Below are positions 59,111 to 64,000 of a stretch of 64,000 nucleotides of DNA, in pieces. Made by a program: the position numbers and the translations under genes. Position 1 is the stretch's first letter. Each line of letters opens with the position of its first letter. This DNA comes from Sipunculus nudus (lineage: Eukaryota; Annelida; Sipuncula; Golfingiida; Sipunculidae), in contig CM049319.1 of the NCBI GenBank assembly GCA_026874595.1, positions 17,311,601 to 17,375,600 of the forward strand, read 5' to 3'. The notes beneath the pieces are model-generated. The model worked only from the letters and a program-made list of their open reading frames with translations, ran no database searches and had not been told where the DNA came from.

Positions 59111-59750
59111 TGGTTGCCTTGGTTGCATTGTCTCATAGTGATTTCCAGTCGGGAACCGGTTTTCTGTTGTTTTGTATTTTTTGCATTCGGACAAACACAC
59201 CGACGCACACACACCCGCACCTGCCAAGCCTCACTCTCATGACACCGAGAACTAATCAGTGTAAATTTGTGCTTGGCAGGTAAGGACTGTTTTTACCTGA
59301 CTTTAAAACTGCAATAAACCCTAACATTTAACCTATTCGGTACTTTCAGTTTCAGTATATCGTGTAAAGCGTTTATATTCCATATTCCATTTGAAACAAA
59401 TTTATATTTGTTGTACACGCATGGCTATTTTTATTTATTGCATGTGATACGCAATGGTATCTTCATGTGTTTTTTTTTTTCATGTATCATTACCGAATAA
59501 TATGTTCACTAATTCTGTATAATTAATTGTAATGTGCACGTTAAATAAATTGTATATACTATATATCATATTTATCATAGGTAAAGTAACAGAGTGTTAA
59601 TTTTATGCTTGGCAGGGTATCCGTATTGGAGCACTCCAGAATATTTATATATATTGCTGAATAAACCGCCTTATATATATATATTTCAACTCGCTGCCTT
59701 GCTTTCACTCACGCCGGGTGACCTGGGCTTTTGCCGGGAACACCCGTTAC
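59111..59750 (+). repeat. 3' LTR of the Ty3/gypsy element, with insertion
   Basis: Bases 59,111-59,280 match 50,399-50,572 and 59,617-59,750 match 50,573-50,625 plus 50,941-51,004. Between them lie about 310 extra bases (59,281-59,590) bordered by two versions of GTGTAAATTTGTGCTTGGCAGG (59,257-59,280 and 59,593-59,616), a roughly 22-bp direct repeat. TTGCTGAATAAACCG near 59,655 supplies an AATAAA polyadenylation signal. The LTR ends at 'cacccgttac' and is followed by (AC)n. Confidence 0.85.
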
Positions 59751-59770
59751 ACACACACACACACACACAC

Positions 59771-59814
<44 letters not shown>

Positions 59815-59935
59815 CATATATAAAATCACCATTAAAATAATTCTACATACCTTCTAAGATAATAAGTGATCTGACTCTGTATGTCTCTGTCTCTCTCTCT
59901 GTCTCTCTCTCTCTCTCTCTTTCTCTCTCAATTAT
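59751..59935. repeat. (AC)n, (TA)n and (CT)n microsatellites
   Basis: An (AC)n run begins exactly at the end of the 3' LTR, followed by (TA)n (59,769-59,809) and a (CT)n-rich tract at 59,882-59,930. Confidence 0.9.
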
Positions 59936-60617
59936 TTTAACACTCGCGTACCGGAGTTAGCCAAAGGTTTCAGGGAAATAATTATGGCGGGTACCAATTT
60001 ATTTCACAGAGAAAGCGTTGTTTTACGGGTTCACTTAACATGCTGTAAAGGTGATTATAGGCCTCTTTAAAAAAATCAAGGTCAAAGGTGTTTTTTTGTT
60101 GTTGCTAGCATATGACTAATGGACATGTATAGTAAAATTTTAACCAATCAATCATCTAGTACGGGGAGGCTGATCGGGGCTGATGAGTATTTGTATCTCC
60201 ATGTTTGTGAAATATTGTTTGTGAGTGGACTAACCCCCCCCCCCCCCCCCTCCCCCCAGTTCAAGATCATCAATTTCATTTATTTTCTTTCATCTGCTTT
60301 TTTCTGTATGAGCCAGATTTGGCTTATTAAAAAAAAAACTGATTTTTTTAAAGCGCAATATAAGTCCTGGATCGCAGATTTGTACCTGACATTTATATTT
60401 GACTTTGCCTTATTGCCAAAGTGGTATACTCCATAACCGATTTAACATTATCGCTCAATTGTTGAGCTCTCAGGCTTACAGTGATTGCATACATTTAGTT
60501 CAACCATTGAACTGAAATGACATAAATGTACCAACTGCTATCGTTAGTTACTTTTCATAGTTAGAGGACTGCGGATATAATGTGATTTGTTAAGGCAAAA
60601 AGAAAAAAAAAACGTTT
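59936..60617. other. Unannotated DNA with C tract at 60,234-60,257
   Basis: A long C run interrupted by one T lies at 60,234-60,257. The 105-codon frame across it (60,119-60,436) is interrupted by that low-complexity tract and has no domain. Confidence 0.4.
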
Positions 60618-60938
60618 TGTTCTCAGACACTTTTTCTCAGAAATCGGTGCGGGCGGGCGATTTATTTATTTATTTTTACCTTTCATTGTGTTTCCATAAA
60701 AATGTCATATGATCAGGTAAAAAACATGATAATAACAGATTTTTTTGTGCTAATCAAGTTAAAGCACTTCATAACAAAGGAAATCGTATTAAAATTGTAT
60801 TATTTTATCTTCTTGAAAGAATTGACCGAGCTCAAAATTGGAACTCAAAATTGATAAGTATCTAAAAAAATCAAAATAAAATTTTTTGATAAGGGTAGGG
60901 GGGGGGGGTTAAATTAATGCGCGTGGTGCCTGAGAACC
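60618..60938 (-). mobile_element. MITE family B, copy 2 (GGTTCTCAGGCACC ends)
   Basis: Read on the minus strand this starts GGTTCTCAGGCACCACGCGC and ends GTGTCTGAGAAC. Its interior follows 49,391-49,658 in order, with poly-C, 'gatttcctttgttatgaagtgcttt', 'atcatatgacattttt' and 'cgcccgcccgcaccg'. It is some 50 bases longer than the other copy. Confidence 0.75.
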
Positions 60939-62836
60939 GAACCTGTTATTTATTTTTTTTTTTTTTTTTGCCTTAGCTATTCTATCAACAAGACAAAAGG
61001 ACACGGGTGATGCAACAATTCTGTTTATGTACATATGTCTATCTGCTTGTGCGGACTATGATTGTCTGTTTAGGAACAGTACTCCGGACTCCAGTCCCAC
61101 ATAATTGCATGGTTCGGATTTGTATAAAAAATAACAACAGTACATTTCCATTTGACTATCTGTACGGAAAAGATCTGGATTCGGATTAAAGTTCTGAAAT
61201 TTCAAGGGAAAATATTAAATTATAGTTTACTTTTCACTCGTCAGATTGCAGGAGGACGAAGGTCAACAACCTTTGACTGTCTTATTTTTAATGTTTTGAA
61301 AGGAAAGTTTTTTTATATTTTAATCAGAAAACGCTGAAGGAGTAATATTGTTGAACCATTTTTTATTAATCATTATTGTTTTTACCCCAATGTTTTCATG
61401 TTAAAAATCAAAAGTGATATACAAGTGTATTATATTAAGCATATGCGTGACATGTCATCTTTGCAGGGCGTTTTGAAAACAGAGAATGATTAAATCTACT
61501 AGAACGTAAGGTGGAAGGAATCGCCATAAATTTCAGCTGAATTTAACGATATAATCTCATCCGTTAAAGAGGTTTTATGCGAACTTTCATAATAGGAAGC
61601 ACCCGTGGTTCGTTTATTTGAAAGGAGAGTCAGAAATAACATAAATTCTATGGAATAGGGAAATAAATAGCTGGCTTTAATCATAGATTAAAGGACTCAC
61701 GAAATTTTTTAAGGAGATCCCAAAAAATTATAAGCTGCGTATTCCTTCATATATATTATTCAAAGTAGTACAGGATGAACGATATTTCTAATTCGCAAGC
61801 CAGTTTTTTATTTTTTTTTATTTTAATGCTTTAATGATATTTTTACTTCACATTGATCATCAGGCACGGTGATTACTGCACCTGCGGGCCCTAGATGTGT
61901 AATCGACCCCATTGTTTGTTCATACCACCGAGAAAATTCAAAAAGGCGCACTCGTTTGTGCCTAGCGTCATATCGACCCTCTGGCATATTATGACCAGAT
62001 TACTGCCGCCAGAGTGACTTTATATCTAAGTCTGAGGAACGCATTATAAGGCCTTATAAAGATGCAAATATTTTCGTCATTTCTGACAACGCTTCATGGC
62101 CTACAGGTACACGGTCACTCAACATAAACCAGACCAATCGTTAGCATTTTTCTTGTGTACTTTCTAATAATACCAAACATGAGCGAGAAAAGTTTCGTTT
62201 TATCCAAGCACATTGGTAAACCCCTCGGCATGTTTGTTCAATTCATGACCGCATGAACACAAGCATGGCTCGCGCGGATTACAGGACGCAGGCAGCTTGC
62301 AGGCGATAAAGAAAATGACCCGTGTCCATGGAGACGGTGTTTCAGTTTGGGTTGTCAGCTCACATGTATACTATTGTGTCGATTCATCATTCTTAGCATA
62401 ATATTGAGATCATGGGCCGTTTACCACAATATGAATGCAACCTAATGCAAAACCTCTGCGATACATTCCACGATATTACTTGTATCACGACTCGAGTAGG
62501 CTTCCAGCCCAATTAGCCGATTGCCTATTGAGTCGGGTTTTCACGGCTAGTTTGTGCCTAAAGCAAAGCACGATCTTCGATTAGAATTAAGGAACGCTCT
62601 CACTGTGTGTGTGTGTTTGGGGGGGGATTCTGAGATTCGACTCGCGTTCACCCGGCTTTGTGCCCTATGGTTAACCTCTGGAGCACAGAAGAGGGTTGAC
62701 GTCTGACTCCTTTTGTGTTTTTCATTCATACTTCACCGACACATATAAATCACCGACATTGTAATTGTAGAACTATCGTTAGGTTAAAACATAACATGTG
62801 CCGTGTAAATTTATCATGATTTCGAAGTGAAACTGT
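60939..62836. other. Unannotated DNA
   Basis: Short frames only (for example 61,007-61,189 and 62,547-62,729), none with recognisable motifs. A G10 tract lies near 62,620. A T-rich tract at 60,950-60,970 adjoins the MITE. No RNA gene is seen. Confidence 0.35.
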
Positions 62837-63068
62837 CTGTTATATTATTTTGCATTTGTTTTAAAAAGAGGGGTGACTAAAATGAGCTTTTAATGGTGTT
62901 TTTATGAACCGTACAACATATCCGTCCATTAAATATGCAGTGTTACAGTGTCTGCTTAAGTGCCGTACATAGTCATTTATATGTCTGTCTGTATATACAC
63001 GTTTATCCATAATACCGAGTTAGATTTATAGCTTTACAACAGAAGGCTGTTATATTATTTTGCATTTG
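62837..63068 (+). repeat. 22-bp exact direct repeat, 210 bp apart
   Basis: CTGTTATATTATTTTGCATTTG occurs at 62,837-62,858 and again at 63,047-63,068. Similarity does not clearly extend beyond it, so this could be a remnant of a target or local duplication. Confidence 0.6.
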
Positions 63069-64000
63069 CGTGTTGCACTACTATTAACTTTCGACACGTT
63101 ATGGTTAAAGCAACCACTTAAGGCCAGCCTACAGTTTTATTTGACCTAAATTGGTTCAGCATTATTATGGCGGTCACATTACCCGTAATATAGGACGACA
63201 CAGTTCTATGGACAATATACGCAAAGGGGCCACCGGTCATTAAAACTGGTAATACAACAATACATCAGTTTCGAGTTTAAAAGTTTAGAGTTTTAAAACA
63301 CCATATTGCCGTAAGGTCTGTCCAAATGTAGTGTGATGTTATTTCTATATGCCGAAAAATTTTCATACTGCCATTCTATAAGGTATCACAATAACTTCGC
63401 ACTTGCAGATCCTGAAAGAAAAGAAAAGGAGATTTCACAGATCTTTGGCCTAAAATTGAAGCAGGTTATGGAAACTACTATGTTTACTATAATACTTAGA
63501 AATTGAACGAATAGTAAAAGTTATATTACCCTCTAGTTATATTACCCGCCGCGAAAAAAGGGGGAGGGGTGAACCCCTTGGAACCCCTATTGTTCCGTAA
63601 TACTCTGTTTTTCACTGAGATTTTAATGGGGGTTGGTGAACTATTTTTTCTGTAGAGTTTCATGGAAAAATATACATTGGAGTGACTGTGATTGATGTGT
63701 CATTTAAAAATATTAAAACTAAAACTCAAGTTTTAAAACTAACTATTTCAAATTTTCCATGTCCTGTTTGCTCTAGGTCTCAAATATGGCCGATTTTCAA
63801 AAGCTGACATTTGCGCAAAGTTTTAGTCCTAGGTCAAAGATATGCACTTTATATTTATTTTTTACCTTGACCGTAATCCAAATGTCGCACACTCGGGGGG
63901 GGGGGGGGTCCACTGATCGCTTGTGGATTGCATACATCATGTTTGTATTATTGTTAATTTATAAATTCATGGGCATTTAAATCCGTATTAAATCAAGCAG
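63069..64000. other. Unannotated DNA at right edge
   Basis: No gene is recognised. A G-rich stretch lies at 63,560-63,580 and a G13 run at 63,896-63,908. The 64-codon frame at 63,786-63,980 has no domain. Confidence 0.35.

Larger units (their letters stand above)
50399..59750 (+). mobile_element. Decayed Ty3/gypsy LTR retrotransposon
   Basis: Two related long terminal repeats (50,399-51,004 and 59,111-59,750) flank, in order, a primer-binding region, leader, gag, protease, reverse transcriptase, RNase H and integrase. Integrase after RT-RNase H is the Ty3/gypsy (Metaviridae) order rather than Ty1/copia. No envelope-like ORF and no chromodomain are seen. The copy has many frameshifts and stops, lost catalytic residues and a 1.5-kb Helitron-like insertion at 53,537-55,050, so it is inactive. 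No target-site duplication is evident; the right end runs into (AC)n, which may have erased it. It is the only protein-coding sequence in the window that I can assign to a family. Confidence 0.92.

Overview
The window looks like nuclear DNA of a marine invertebrate, most probably a bivalve or other mollusc. It is AT-rich with many long (TA)n tracts. It carries repeats whose termini and CGGA/GTCC tetranucleotide runs I associate with bivalve genomes: elements starting TTTTTAGCTCAGCTGA, hairpin-ended elements with tandem cores, and a TATGCCCC hairpin. The organism call is an inference; no rRNA, mitochondrial or conserved host gene is present to confirm it. No host gene can be called with confidence. 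The window is a gene desert, or a very long intron or intergenic stretch, built from layers of mobile DNA.

Layout. 0-8 kb: a broken Helitron-like fragment, three copies of a GGTGGCTTAGCG repeat, a 61-bp tandem duplication and a very AT-rich block. 8.1-11.6 kb: a TTAA-flanked MITE, then two nested Helitron-like elements with tandem cores (181-bp and about 305-bp monomers), then a degenerate TCATA tract. 13.5-16.5 kb: a solo LTR with an ACAT target duplication, a TTAA MITE inside a palindromic repeat, and a diverged inverted repeat. 18-21 kb: long (TA)n tracts, a 27-bp perfect inverted repeat, a second related LTR-like element and one unrecognised 111-codon ORF. 22.7-28.7 kb: dispersed repeats, a large head-to-head pair of tandem arrays (about 170-bp monomer) and a serine-tRNA-like sequence. 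33-37 kb: G-rich repeats, a MITE with a CGTTA target duplication, and another TTAA MITE. 39-49.7 kb: several minisatellites, a complete 2.2-kb Helitron-like element, a 1.6-kb foldback element with tandem-repeat arms, and a GGTTCTCAGGCACC MITE.

The only recognisable protein-coding sequence is one decayed Ty3/gypsy LTR retrotransposon at about 50,399-59,750. Both LTRs, the primer-binding region, Gag (RRM-like N-terminus, capsid, CCHC knuckle), protease, reverse transcriptase, RNase H and integrase can all be followed. It is dead: it has frameshifts and stops, a damaged RT YxDD box, an integrase aspartate changed to asparagine, and a 1.5-kb Helitron-like insertion between protease and RT.

The most informative observations are three Helitron-like 3' ends that share the same layout (hairpin, CTAG, then T), one element nested in another and one in the retrotransposon; the RRM-like Gag N-terminus; and a MITE with an unusual GGG...CCC end and perfect 5-bp target duplication. 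All relationships rest on reading similarity within this window; no database search was possible.
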